Assembly (NCBI GenBank): GCA_002189035.1 | Contig: NEEC01000012.1 | Span: 1,054,001-1,118,000, forward strand | DNA from: Utricularia gibba | Lineage: Eukaryota > Streptophyta > Magnoliopsida > Lamiales > Lentibulariaceae | Direction of reading: 5' to 3' | Length of the DNA stretch: 64,000 bases | Shown here: piece by piece, positions 45,457 to 57,149 of the stretch | Layout of the letters: every line of letters begins with the position of its first letter | How positions within the stretch are numbered: position 1 is the first letter of the stretch | The notes under the pieces: model-generated | Database searches by the model: none | What the model saw: only the letters and a program-made list of their open reading frames with translations | Told to the model about the DNA's origin: nothing | Translations under genes and position numbers: made by a program

Positions 45457-46262
45457 CTACTTTAGATTAGCACTCTTATATGCTCTAATAAATGTCAACT
45501 TCTCTTCATTACTTGTCATACTCATAAAAGCTTCATGATAAATTGTCCATCCAAATGCCAATGCAGCAACTCCAAATATACTTGGATCCCCTTGTGCTTT
45601 TGGAATTCCCCTCACCATATTTAAGTACTCTGCAATCGAGGGTGCCTTTGATCTTTGAGGCACATATCAATTAGATCCACTCTTTAACTAATTTGTTAAA
45701 GCAACAACTGTCTCAACCAACTTTTCTACTGTTTCTTTCATGGTTCTTCTTTAATGTTTCCCACATTAGCACTGGTCGCACCAACTTCCACACTTCCCTA
45801 AACATTAATAGATTAGAAGTAAATTGATATAATGCTAAAATAACTTAGATAGTAATATACTTGTTGTGGACTATCATAAAATGATGGTTGTTCATTCATT
45901 CCAATATCAATATTGTTGAAAAAGTCATCATCTTTGATATTTATGTTGTCTAAGTTAACTGATGCATCACCATCATTAGTAGAGCTATCAACTCTAGTCG
46001 ACATACAATAAAGTGCTCGTGGAGGGACCTTGCCATTTATAGTATTCCATGCCAAATCAATTGTTATAGTTAGTGGGGTGAAGATAACACTTTGCGAGTC
46101 AGAATAAATAGGTGGAGTTGTCTTGAATTTTTTGCATCCTAGCATCTCCTACAAAATACAAAATAATTGGGTCATAATGCATTTATCAATTATACATAAG
46201 GGAAAATACAGCAAAAAATCATCTTAATTATTCTTGACCACCATTCATTTGTTCTGGTTATG
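45457..46262 (-). pseudogene. Harbinger ORF1-like (Myb/SANT-type) remnant
   Basis: Harbinger elements encode a second, DNA-binding protein. The minus strand reads TNEWWSRII (about 46250), the T-EWW--K block of this protein. After a TTTTGTAG acceptor it continues EMLGCKKFKTTPPIYSD, an acidic stretch (NDGDASVNLDNINIKDDDFF), and the open segment 45663-45457 with AALAFGWTIYHEAFMSM and EEKLTFIRAYKSAN. The family assignment is moderate; the order ORF1 then transposase on the same strand fits 42413-42990. Confidence 0.5.
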
Positions 46263-46329
46263 ATTCCCAATTTGTCATCCTAACTTCAGGAAGACATGTA
46301 GGAGATGAGAAACACAAATCATACAGAAA

Positions 46330-46690
46330 GATGATGAGCCAGAGCATCCCCTACTTTAAACACCATGCCAACATGCTGAATCTGAAGTACCTTGACTTTA
46401 CCAACGAGGAACAATTAGAAAGGTACAACGAGGTAAAGGGAGCCTAGGTGATACCTAGTCGTGTAATCAATTATGAAATTTTGGTTGAACTAGGAATTGT
46501 TGAGAACGTTTATTCTATGCTGGAAGGCACAAATTTGTTAATATTGTGTGACATGAACTACCCTGCACATGTTGAGTTAACCTATGAGTTTGCCGCTACC
46601 TTTTCATTTGCTGCTACAAATTTTTATTTTTATTTTTCTTTGTCTTTTTCTTTTTATTTTTATGGCATTAGTCTCAGTTAGGAGTAATTT
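46330..46690 (+). pseudogene. Athila ORF1-type (C-terminal region) remnant
   Basis: SYRKMMSQSIPYFKHHANML, NLKYLDFTNEEQLERYNEVK, a stop, then PSRVINYEILVELGIVENVY. The form F--E---ERY--L--R-I-P-R-I----L--LGI is typical of the protein annotated as Arabidopsis retrotransposon ORF-1, found in Athila elements downstream of pol. The end is a low-complexity Phe/Tyr-rich tail. Confidence 0.7.
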
Positions 46691-47508
46691 AGTAGTGCAA
46701 TGTTATGATCAGGACAATTTTGTGAATGATTGAGGAATTTTCTTACAAGCGTGGGATGTTTTTCATGATCCACGAAATGCATTAATTTTTTTATGGCTAC
46801 TTATGAACCAGTGAGCATGTTTTCCCTTTATTATTTTCATGAGGTAGCAACATGTTCAATTTAGTCAGATTGGTGCATTCAAGATTTTTTTCTTTTTTTT
46901 TGTAAATTGGCATGTATTGATCTTTAATGAAAGACTGGTTGTCATGAAATCCATAGACAGTAAAAACAAAGGGGTCAGAAAAGCATCATCACCAGAAAAG
47001 CAATGAGACCCACACCTTGAAAAGTAACACACAACAAAAGAATGTGTGTAGATGGTAGAGTAAAGAGTATAGAGAAGTACAACCTAAAGGAGTAGAAGGG
47101 TCCCTTGGATGAATAAGGAGGGGAGTGCATTGCCCACACTCATATATAAAGAGGGAAAGCAACAATTACCTGAGTTGAACTCTGAACTTTCTTTGGTGTC
47201 GATCTCTGTAGAAAAAATACAAAAGAGAATCAAAAAAAAGGGAAAGAAAAATTAGCAACAACCAGGATTCTTTGGAGGTACGCATATGCTATTCTTGCTC
47301 TTTTAATTTTCGAATGCACCTTTTAAGATGAAACTGTCATCTATGCTTGAGTGACACCCTCACATACACATTGGCACCCTTTCAATTCATGTATTTTGGA
47401 CTGAATGTTAAGCATCCACATCGCTGTGTAGAAGATCCATTAACTATTTACCTCCTATTAGTCTTATTTAGGACTTGAGGACAAGTCTAATGTTGTTGTA
47501 GCATAATG
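46691..47508 (+). other. Athila 3' internal region
   Basis: Non-coding region up to the right LTR. It ends CTTGAGGACAAGTCTAATGT, then TGTTGTAGCATAA, the sequence usual before an Athila 3' LTR; the purine-rich tract itself is eroded. An ATATAAAGAGGG element lies at about 47142. Confidence 0.55.
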
Positions 47509-48662
47509 TGATAACACATATTTTTGAGTAATTAAATACAGGGAAATAACTCATATTGTGCTACAAAAATTAAACTTTACTACTTAGTTCTATATTTTTG
47601 CACATAATACCATAGTTGTGTTTTTTTAGTCTTAGTTGGGACTAAATCTACAAGTTAGTCCCAACCTTACTTCCAATAATTTTCTTTGAGCAATGTAGCA
47701 CATGTTGGCAATACAAATCCCAAAGAGCCAGATATGAATAGTGTAGTGGTAGAAGATGAAGAAAAAAAGTCTTAAAAGAAGAACACAAAATCCAAGGAAA
47801 GGAAAAAGGAGGATTTTGTATAAAAAAAGGAGATAAGATGGAGAGAGAAGGTGATCTCCCCCATTTGAGACATACGACACATTCTTTTTGACAAAGATTT
47901 CAGGGGGATGACGATCCGAAAGAACAAGTTTCCCTTTTGATGAATATTGTTCCTAGTTGAGACTAGTTTTCATTTTTCCTTCAGGAACAGCTTACTGTTT
48001 ATGCTCTGTTACGCATCTTATGTTGTTGTTTAGCCTTGAGAATAGAATGTTGCTTAGGATGTATTATGAAGATGCTTTCCTTTCCCTTGTTATGAGTGGC
48101 TAAGTATTTAGGGGTGCCTTGGGGTGAAAAGAGGAAAAATGTGCTAATCAATCTTTAGATTTAATCAACCATAAGTCACGCCACTTTCTTAACAAACCAG
48201 AATATATCCAAGAAGGGAAAGTAGTGAATCTCATCTTAACAACTCTAATTAGAAGTCGATCAAAGATTAGAGCGAAAACAAGAATTCGAGTAGACCTAGA
48301 CTTTGTTTGTTAGTTGTTTAATTTATGGTTTGTGTGAGTGTGTTTAGTGATAAGCATACATCTCCTAAGAATCTCAAGGCATCACCTATTTCATATTAGA
48401 AACAAACGAGTTCAGAATTTTGTTACTTTTCTTTAGTGTATTTTATCACACTTCAACCTTAGTCGTAGTTAAGACTAAATCTATCAACGTGACACTAATT
48501 GCATGCATTGACTTTCACATAGCAAACACCTAGCTCATTGTGTTTGACCCTAGTATACTATGCTCATATATTTTATATGATTTGATGTGAATTAGGTTTA
48601 TAAATTTTATTTGATTGGAGAAATTCGCATTTTAACGATGTGCAAATATTTTTTGTTTATCA
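47509..48662 (+). repeat. Athila-like LTR (right)
   Basis: 1154 bp, TGATAACACATATTTTTGAG to TTTGTTTATCA. It matches the left LTR over its length but with many differences. The flanks differ: GGAGT before the left LTR and GATCA after this one, so the pair may not be from a single insertion. It directly abuts Copia coding sequence. Confidence 0.85.
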
Positions 48663-50080
48663 GATCATTTGCATATGTACACAAGGATGATTCACTATGA
48701 AGCAAACAAGATGATAAATCACAAAAGCTTGTTTTCATTGGCTATGACCAGAGTTCAAAGCAGTACAAGCTATTTGATCTAGTGAAGAATCAAATCCTTC
48801 TCAATAGGGACGTGATTTTTCATGATTCTGAGAGTTGGAATTGGAAGCATGTTTTTTGTCCATACGCTTTCATTAACGATTCTCTATTGGATGATGATTT
48901 ACAGGTTCCAATGACTGCACCTATTGATCTTAAAAATATGGAACAAGCACTAGTAAGAGAGACACGAGTCAAGAGTATTCCAAGGCAGTTGGAAGATTTC
49001 ATATATGACTTTCCTGGATAGAGTCTACGAATTTTACCAAAAAGTTGGAAATTTCAGTCACTTTTGTCTCTTTTTAGAAACTGAACGAGTGGAATTTTTT
49101 GAAGTTTTAAGGAACTAATGTGGTAGGAAGCAATGGAACAAGAGATAAAATCATTAGAGAAGAACCAAACTTAGAGCATTGTTGATGGACTCCAAAAAAG
49201 GTGTGATTGGAGTCAAGTGGCTCTATAAAATCAAATGCAAAGCAAGTGGTGAGATAGATAGGTATAAACCAAGGTTGGTGGCCAAAGGATACAAACAACG
49301 AAAAAGGGGTTGGTTAGTTTTTGCCCCTATTGCAAGGATGGAGACTGTCAGAATTCTTGTTTTGTTGACTGCTCAATTTAGGTGGAGAATGTGTCAAATG
49401 GATGTTAAAACCACAATCTAAAATGTAGTATTGGAGGAAGAAGTATATGTTGAACAGTCATTGGGTTTTTATCAAAGAAGGAGATGATGGAAAGGTACAA
49501 GGCACTGTATGGCCTTAAGCAAGCTCTTAGAGCTTGGAATAATACAATTAATATTTATATGAAGAATAAGGGCTTTGTAAAGTGTGTTTATGAACACTCA
49601 CTTTATGTTTCTGGATCCTCCATTTCTCACTTCAAAGGGGAGATGAGCAAAGCTTTTGATATGACTGGTATGCTGAATTATTACATAGGTATTGAAGTTG
49701 CTAAAAAGGCTGATGGAATCTTCATTTCACAAAAAGTCTTTATTAAAGAAGTCTTAAAGAAATATTCCATGGCTGAGTGCAATCCAGTCGATACCCCTTC
49801 TAAAGTTGGCCGTATATTAAGCATAGAAGACCAATGTGCTGCTGTGAATCCTACAGCCTATAAAAGCCTGGTTGATTCATTACATTATATTACAAGTATC
49901 AGGCCTGATATTTTGTTTACTATTGGTTTGGTATGCAGATTCATGGAAAATGCAAGGGAAACTCATATGAAAGCAGCTAAATATTCTGAGGTACTTGAAG
50001 GGGACATTGGACTATGGCTTTTGGTTTCTGTTGTAAATCGAACACCAAAACAAGGAAACGATCAAAATCTCTGATATGTG
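48663..50080 (+). pseudogene. Copia reverse transcriptase region remnant
   Basis: Right of the LTR: SFAYVHKDDS (end of the integrase-RT linker), VFIGYDQSSKQYKLFDLVKN, then NRDVIFHDSESWNW. The reverse transcriptase has GVIGVKWLYKIK, RYKPRLVAKGY, FAPIARMETVRILVLLTAQ, MCQMDVK and a stop, then YKALYGLKQALRAW. The active-site YVDD box is deleted: HSLYV continues straight to SGSSISHFKGEMSKAFDM. The C-terminal part reads YYIGIEVAKKADGIFISQK, VDTPSK and RPDIL. RNase H is missing after about 50010. Confidence 0.87.
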
Positions 50081-50261
50081 ACACACTATCCTAAAGAATT
50101 TCTCGATCCCTTAGAATTCAAGAGGTTTTTCGAGAACACAATCTTAGAAATCAGTTGAATATGTAGATCTAACCCTAATGGATTTGAGAAAAAAATGAGG
50201 CAAAACATGGGCTTGACCTACACATTTTGCACCCCCTCCTGTGTGCATAGCCTTTTGGATT

Positions 50262-50366
50262 TCCGGATTTCAGTATAAGTATGCTGTTGCCTTTGTAAGA
50301 AAGGGATGACTGTGTTTTATGCATGAAAGCAGAATATATTTTACTTTGATCTCTTCCTCAATAACA
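50262..50366 (+). repeat. Copia 3' LTR, truncated
   Basis: Only the last ~105 bp match the 5' LTR (GTATAAGTATGCTGTTGCCT to CTCAATAACA). Sequence left of it (50080-50261) is unlike the 5' LTR, so the LTR lost its left part or was replaced. Confidence 0.75.
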
Positions 50367-50371
50367 AGACC

Positions 50372-50500
50372 TACTTGGACATATAGCCGTCTCTCCGCGT
50401 GGTGGTATCGGAGCTCTATCCTGATGTCAAGTATACCACAGTGGACGAGTACCTTGACCGCTTTATATGGACACTTGATGTTCTCGTGTGTTCTCTATGA
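50372..50500 (+). pseudogene. PCBER/isoflavone-reductase-like gene, 3' part
   Basis: Continues the gene cut at 40377. Joined across one AGACC the reading gives Q-T-Y-L-D-I, a stop, P-S, then SELYPDVKYTTVDEYLDRF, the family's C-terminal signature (usual FEIEPSFGVEASELYPDVKYTTV-EYL). The normal stop after RF is lost and the frame runs to TGA at 50498-50500. Non-functional. Confidence 0.88.
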
Positions 50501-53500
50501 ACTTTGCTTCTGCAACCTATGCTGAAAAAAAAGGGAGTAAAAAAGTTCTAAATAGGGAGATTCCTAAAAAATGAATTGCTTCTGGAATTTGATTGAAACT
50601 AATTGCTACACCATGGAAGAAATGCATGTATATATTAGATAGTGATTATTTTATATCCATGATGCACTAAAAATCCATATTTATATGAACTAAAAATGGA
50701 TTGGCTGAATAAAGAGATGAACTAAAGAACAGATGAAGAATTGAAATAACAGTTTAGAAATGAAAGAACGAAAATGTTATGGATTTACAAAGACTATATT
50801 TATCTAAAATAAACAATAAAAAACTATTGAAATCAATAATAATATGGTTGCAGTAGGGCGCGAGGGAAAAATCAGAGGTACATTTTTGCTACGTTTTTAA
50901 CGCCACTTTTATGTGCGAATCTTTTCATTTAACTGTTGTTTTGTTGCCTTGTGCTTGTTGTCTTGAATATCAAACACATATTGAATACATAATATTGTAA
51001 TATGTAATACGATCCCCCACCACTTCAAGTTATTTTATAAAATTAAAATCTAATATTGGAAGGTCAAAAAAACAATTAATTAAATCATAAATTTTATCAG
51101 ATTAAAATGTCATAATAATTAGAATTTTTCATTTTTCTTTCCATGGACTCTTATTAATTATCGTTTTCCATTCTTTTTCTTCAAGTTTTCTTGTTCTAAC
51201 GATTTGAACCATTTAAGATTTAGGTGTGTTTCTTCTAATGAGATGCGTGTATTGGATTTGTTTTTTTTTTGTATTCAATCGAATTTCATTCTATTTATAG
51301 ATGAATGATCAAATCAATGAGATTTCATTAAAAATTAGCTAAACTTAACGGAAGAGCTGATTTGTAGATGAAGAATTAGCATACTAATCCCCTTTCATCC
51401 CTCCCATTTGTGGTCGATAGGGAATTCTTTTTATGAGGTGTTGCAATAATCAAGGCCGAGTTGATGCATTCTAATTCAAAAAAAATATTATAACATGAAT
51501 GTCTTTTCGAGGGAAAAAATAAATAAAATGTAACAGAAAAAAAAACTATAATTCATTTTTAGTTTATGTATAATATAAGAGGAGATTCGATGAAAAGTGT
51601 AACCGAATTTTCTGGGTGCATTCATGCTTTTGGAAATGGAGTGTGAGAGTCGTTTATTTAAAAAATAGTCAGGATCCAAGCGACTGAACCTTTACATCCT
51701 AAACAGGAAAGAAATTACTTATAAAGAAACCTTATGTTAAAGCCACTGATTAACTTGAAAATTCCATTTGATTCTCTAGTAACGAATCATTAAAGCAAAG
51801 TTTTTGAAGTCTAGACACGACATGGTACACTTTCTACCACTACGCTAGTATAACAAATGGTTTTAAAAAATCTAATTTATTGATATAGGATACTCGCTGT
51901 TTTCATGCAGCTATTTAAACTAATTATAAATTAGCACCCAACACATCTACTCAAAGATTTCATTGATGTTCTCATTGTGAATTGTAAAATTGAACTCTCT
52001 AATGTTCACTGTATCATCATCATCCCTATACTCCGTCTTTTAATCATTCTATTTTGCTTCTGAAATCTCTAACAATTTTTCTTAATGTGCCTCATTTTTT
52101 TCTTTTTTTTTTTTTTGCAAAAATGGCATTCCAAATTGTCATATTTATTCATTTGCCTACTGTATTTTGCATCTTTCGAGTCATCTTCTCATGGGAAGTG
52201 TATTTTTGACTTGATCAAGCCAGATATTTGAAGAACTCGTTAATGTGATCATGAGAGTCTTCTGGGAATACGGCAAAGTAGCTAGCTCCCACAACAGTAG
52301 AAGATTATCTTCGAAAAATGTCTATTGTCACCACTACAACATCACACATTAAATTTCATTTAAATGGTTCACATCGAAAGTTCCTATACTTCAAAGTAAT
52401 TAACTTTGTGCTCTTTGTGTGTATCTTATCACCAACATGTTGATACACATTTTCTTCAATAAATCAAAGAATAAAATCACAAGATAGCTAATGCTCAAAA
52501 TCCTATTCTTCATTAGTCATTGATGGTGAGTTTTTTTCTGCTAAAAACAGGAAGATATATTCATCATAAGAAGCAAATCCTTCATCTTGGATTTTCACAA
52601 GAGATAATGTATCCCATTTAACTCGATTATACAGATGATCTTGATTTCCATGGTTTTTAGTATCAATTAGGAAAATGCCGAATTTATTAACTTATTATAC
52701 AAATAAACTTAGCTTTGATATCACTTGTTGTGTCAAAGCATTATTAAAACGATAAATTAATTGAAAAATCAAGAGGATACATATCCAAATTTTACATATT
52801 TCACACCAATACCAAGGGTACATCCGTTTCCAACTACGTTACAAATAAATGCACTCTGATAAATTATGACTATTCTCTTTTAATTTATTCCTAAAAAACT
52901 CAATCAGATAAGAAACATAAATAAAAAAAAATACACGCCAACATTGAATTCGTACTCAAAATTTTACACAATACTCTTTGATTGAGAACATGATTAAATG
53001 ATATGAGAGGTATGAGTAGTCCTCTATTTTTAAGTAACCAATACACGCCAACATTGAAACTTATGGCCACGCATTTTTATCTTCTTCTTTGGTTTAGTGG
53101 TCCCCACACTACGTGAAGGGATCTAGGGATTCTAAATCGTATTTGGAACAACAGTGACACTTATGTAGAATTAATGTGAATATTGGGATATTGGTCGTAA
53201 TTGAAAGAAAAAAAAATTAAAGGATTAGTCTTTTGTCTATATGAATCATTCAAGCCGACAAAACTGTCAATATTATATGTGAACATATTGAAAAATATAA
53301 GAGAGAAGTCGAGATTTCAAAATACTTGCAGTAGGCATATTGCTCTTATTCAGTGTTGATGAAGTCATGGCAGGAGAGTTAGTTGAATTTAGAATAAAAT
53401 AATATTGGTTTGATAATCCAAGACAGAGGTTATGTAAAAGCAACAGGAAGAAATGCGATTAATTGAATTTCCTGTTTCGGGTATTATATTCCCTGTTGTT

Positions 53501-53571
53501 TCGTAAATGGGCCTCGAGTTGATTATATAAGTCCAGACGGGGCTTGTCTCAGGATTCGATTTTTCAAATGT
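50501..53571. other. AT-rich intergenic, little recognised
   Basis: No gene supported. GCTTTGATATCA at 52712-52723 is the reverse complement of a Copia primer-site-like TGATATCAAAGC, next to TGTTGTGTC at 52726, which could mark a minus-strand Copia LTR, but no coding remnant confirms it. The 18-bp string ATACACGCCAACATTGAA occurs twice, near 52931 and 53041. Confidence 0.35.
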
Positions 53572-53945
53572 AGGGTCGTTTACAAATGTACCCACTGTCA
53601 AAAACCTAATTTAGAAATATACTTACTGTGTGTTTGTGTGTGAAAAAACTACCCATCTTCATTTTTTCTTTAATTTTTATTCATTTCAATAACGAAAATT
53701 ATTGTTTGTTAATTCTCTATCAATATAAAAATAATGACTTATAATATTTAACAAAATTATATTTATAAAATATATATATATATAATGGAATAAAATAGAT
53801 ATATTAGTTGAAAATCGAAAAAAATGATATGACCTCAAAAGAAAAATGAAAAATGGATTTTCACCGAACCGATTATATATTATTTTTCTTTTAAATTTAT
53901 ATTATGTATTGAATCTTTATATGTTATTTATATCGAATGTTATTT
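53572..53945. mobile_element. Truncated MULE-type MITE, same family as 28657-29340
   Basis: The left end AGGGTCGTTTACAAATGTAC, then CCCACTGTCAAAAACC, TACTTACTGTGTGTTTGTGT and AAAACTACCC, repeats the inverted end of the MITE at 28.7 kb. The right end is not present; the sequence runs into the retroelement at about 53945. An (AT)n run lies near 53770. Confidence 0.6.
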
Positions 53946-53951
53946 TTTATT

Positions 53952-54638
53952 TCAAGAAAAAAAAATACATTTTAAGGATAGTTTGTCTTCATCAAAAAAA
54001 AGCTCAATAGTTCCCCTTTTCATGTTGATTATAGCATTTGAGGTGCTCAAAAATGGTCTATCAAAGATAATAGTACTGTTCTTTGATCCTCCAATGGTCA
54101 TGTTCACCACATAAAAATCAGCTGGGAATACGAAATGCTCAATTTTCACTAGAACATCCTCAACCAAGCCTTTGGGTGAGATTGCTCTCCTATCAGCTAG
54201 CTCAATTTGCATGCTCAATACTTGTAAAGGTTCTAACCTAAGTGTCTCATAAACATAATTCGACATGATATTTATAGAAGCTCCCAAGTCTGCCATAGCT
54301 CTCTTGATGCACAAATTTTCTATTTCTCATAGGATAAAAAACATACCCAGATCCTTGCGCTTATTGGGTAATTTTCATGTTAAAAGTGCTAAGTAGCTTT
54401 CACTCAATTTCAACTTCTCCTTCTCTTTTAGCTTGGGCTTAGACATACACAGCTGTTTCAAATATTTGACACTCTTTGGCACAAGATCAATATACTCCAA
54501 GAGAGTTAAATTCAATTGAGTGTTTCCCAATGCTTTCACCATTTTTTCCTTCTCAATTTGCTCTTTTTTCAGCTTCAGCGTCCCTAGAAAAGGAGGTTGG
54601 GTCACCTTCACCGTGACAAGTTCTGGAAGTACCTTCAC
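53952..54638 (-). pseudogene. Athila-like protease remnant
   Basis: An upstream linker (TVKVTQPPFLGTLKLKK and LTLLEYIDLVPKSVKYLKQL) is followed by the retropepsin ADLGASINIMSNYVYETLRL. This matches CDLGASIN-MP of Athila proteases. Then come LADRRAISPKGLVEDVLVKI, FPADFYVVNM and IIFDRPFLSTSNAIINMKRG. A frame break near 54340 separates the linker from the protease. Confidence 0.85.
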
Positions 54639-55061
54639 TTCATCCTCACTCTATTTAACAACTTCGTACTCTTTTGTCTCATTTCCCTTAATCTCAATCT
54701 TGACTGGTTCTCATCTAGGCTCCTCTTTTCTACTTCTAAGTGTCCTAGCACTGATGTTCAGCCCTCCACTAGACTGGGTTTGGGTTGGGTTGAGATTGCA
54801 AGCTCCCTTTTTATTTAAGGTCTCCAACCTCTTCCGCCAACTGACTCACTTGGACCTCCAAATTCTAGATTACTTGTTGATTTTCAGATTGATTTTTAAT
54901 TGATTGCAGCATGAATGTCTTCAACATCTCTTCTAATGAATTTCTAGAATTCACTCCAGCATTTCCTTCAATTGAAGCTTAGAAAGGCAGCTGGTTCTAT
55001 TGATTTTGCCTTCAAAATGGAGGCACCTAATAAGATCTTTGATCCTGAAAATTTTGCTGCC

Positions 55062-56170
55062 CTATTGTTGAGCTCTCTCCCTTGTAAGAATTTTCATTAT
55101 TGCTCCAACAAAAATTTGGATGATCCCTCTAGCTTGGATTGTTTGCATTTGAATATGGATCATATTTCTTCCTTTTCTAGGGCTCCAAATATCCATAGCT
55201 CTGACATGCTCCTCTTCAAATAAATTTGGGCACTTGTCTACGATATGCCTTATTCTATGATAGTTTCTGTACAGCATGTTCTTGGTTTAGAATAAGAACA
55301 ACTCCTTCATCATTTCAGACATAGTAGCAACATTTTTCGTGAGTTCATTCTCTGAAACCTTAGGCTTACTCTTCACTTCATACATTCTCTTGTTTGAGGC
55401 TTGCTTCCTGATAATATATCTTGAATGCTCAGCCAATTCCTCAAGCAAGGAAAAAGCTTCTGTTGTTGTCTTTTTCCTTAAAAATCTTCCCACTACCAAA
55501 TCTACCATGGCTCATTAGTGCACAAGAGTCCATCTTAGAAATATTTCACCAAGGCATTGGTCTGAAAACCATGGTATGGGTAGGATCCCAAAAGATGATT
55601 AACTCTTTTCCAATATTTGTGCAATGATTCTCCACTCATTTTTTTAACATCGCTAATATCTTTTCTTATCCCTTCAGCCTTGGAAGCTAGAAAATATTTG
55701 CTCAAAAACACCTTCTTCATTCCAACCCAATCGGTTAGGCTTCTAGGCCTTAGTGAATTGAACCACGTTTTAGCTCCTCCTTCCAAAGTAAACTGGAAGG
55801 CTCTTAAACAGATTGAATCTTCAGTCTTTCCAGCTCCCTTGAATCATGTGCATACTGTTGTCACGTTATTTAGATGCTCATAGGGGTTCTCTCCTATTTT
55901 CCGATAGAACTTGTTCAAAAAATTGATCATTGTTGGTTTCAACCCATCCTCGGGAAATCTGATGCATAGACCCCTATAAGTGTGATCAACAGCATCTAGT
56001 TCGTTCAAAGTCTTCTCAGATTTAGCCATTCTGAAATCATTGTTGGTCTTGGGTGGGACCTGTCTCAATCTGCTCGCTTCCCTAACTCTTATCTTGTTCT
56101 TACTGATAGTTCTCTCAATTTTTAGGTAGAAAACAAGATTACCTACGCTAGAAGAACGTAAATGCATCAA
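55062..56170 (-). pseudogene. Athila-like gag remnant
   Basis: Four open segments in order: SEKTLNELDAVDHTYRGLC with PTMINFLNKFYRKIGENPYE; GGAKTWFNSL, WVGMKKVFLSKYFLASKAEG and MSGESLHKYWKRVNHLLGSY; FSLLEELAEHSRYIIRKQ; and NYHRIRHIVDKCPN, a zinc knuckle in which early Cys residues are changed. Closely similar to the plus-strand gag at 44.2-45.2 kb, so the same family. Frameshifts and stops separate the segments. Confidence 0.87.
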
Positions 56171-56198
56171 CTAAAAACACAAAACAATTAACCATCGC

Positions 56199-56216
56199 TC
56201 CCCGACAACGGCGCCA
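56199..56216 (-). other. Primer-binding site, tRNA-Asp type
   Basis: Minus strand TGGCGCCGTTGTCGGGGA, one base from the plant tRNA-Asp complement. It lies 3 bp from the LTR end at 56220. Confidence 0.88.
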
Positions 56217-57149
56217 ATTTGATATACGGAAAATTCTTATTATCGTTGCAATAAAAATAAAATTCCATATTAAATAAATTTGTAGTGCCTAATCCTTACA
56301 AAATATAAATTAAACCCAACATGTAAAGTGGAATTTCAAATCGATCACAAGGAGCTTTTCTCTGGAAAATCTCCCTTGTTTTCCCCTTTGGTTCAGTATT
56401 TGTCGTGTTGGAGAAGGAGAAGCGAATCCCCTCGTGTGTGTGTTGTTGAAGCTGTTTGAGCCCCCTTGCGATTCTCTCTCCTCCCGATTTTCTCTCCTCT
56501 CTCACTTCCCCAAGCAAGTACAATCTTTGATAGCTCTGTTGCTCCTACCCCTAACTTGCAGATTGCCGCCACGACAGTATACTTATTGCTCCATGCTCCT
56601 CTTGTTGCATGGTGACTTGCACGAAATCTTTGTTTCTTCCCTGATACTGAGACTTGCTACTGGACTCAAAATTGAATTCTCTAAAATAATCTCTTCATCC
56701 ATGTCATCAACTCTATCTATCCACCTTATTCATGAACTCTGGGTTAGGGTCCGGTAGATCGTTCCCACTTCTTAAAGATATTGCATTGATGTTCTCCAGG
56801 TTCTTCATTGGTTAAGATGGCATTGCTCCTTGCATCTCCAGTCGGTTCATAGCCTCCATGAGTTGGGTGAATTGAGTTTGTAAGCTTGTAATTCATCCAT
56901 CCATTTCTTTTAGCGCGGCATGCATTGTGGTAGTGGTCTCGGCAAGGAACTTCATCATGGACTCCAGATTATGATTTAACTGATAAGGAACAAGAGCTTG
57001 ATCTAGAACTCCAGTGATTTGAAAAGTTTGAGGCGAAGCAGTGAGAGTTTTTTGAGAAATACCAGAAGGGTTTCCTAGTGATGGGGCTTGACTAGGAGGC
57101 CATTGATTGTCGCTAGCAGAAACCAGGGTGATCTATTCTCGGCATCTTG

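Larger units (their letters stand above)
40373..50371 (+). mobile_element. Copia retrotransposon inserted in the reductase-like gene (AGACC duplication)
   Basis: AGACC stands at 40373-40377 and 50367-50371. The element starts TGTTGGATGATG and ends CTCAATAACA. It holds a 5' LTR, a primer site, a gag start, and far to the right a reverse transcriptase region and a truncated 3' LTR. The last ~100 bp of both LTRs match (GTATAAGTATGCTGTTGCCT, TTGTAAGAAAG, CTTTGAT and TCTTCCTCAA). Between 40809 and 48662 other elements replace its protease and integrase. Confidence 0.82.
53946..56355 (-). mobile_element. Truncated Athila-like retrotransposon, minus strand
   Basis: Read on the minus strand: the inner ~135 bp of the 5' LTR (56355-56220, CTTGTGATCGA to TATATCA), primer site (56216-56199), gag (56170-55062) and protease (54314-53952). 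The right side ends inside the LTR at about 56355 and the left inside the protease. No reverse transcriptase or integrase remains. Confidence 0.8.

Noticed and set aside
50401-50414. TGGTATCGGAGC looks like a Copia primer-binding site
   Set aside because: It lies outside the element, after the target duplication, and is the codons V-S-E-L of the reductase C-terminus (SELYPDVKY).
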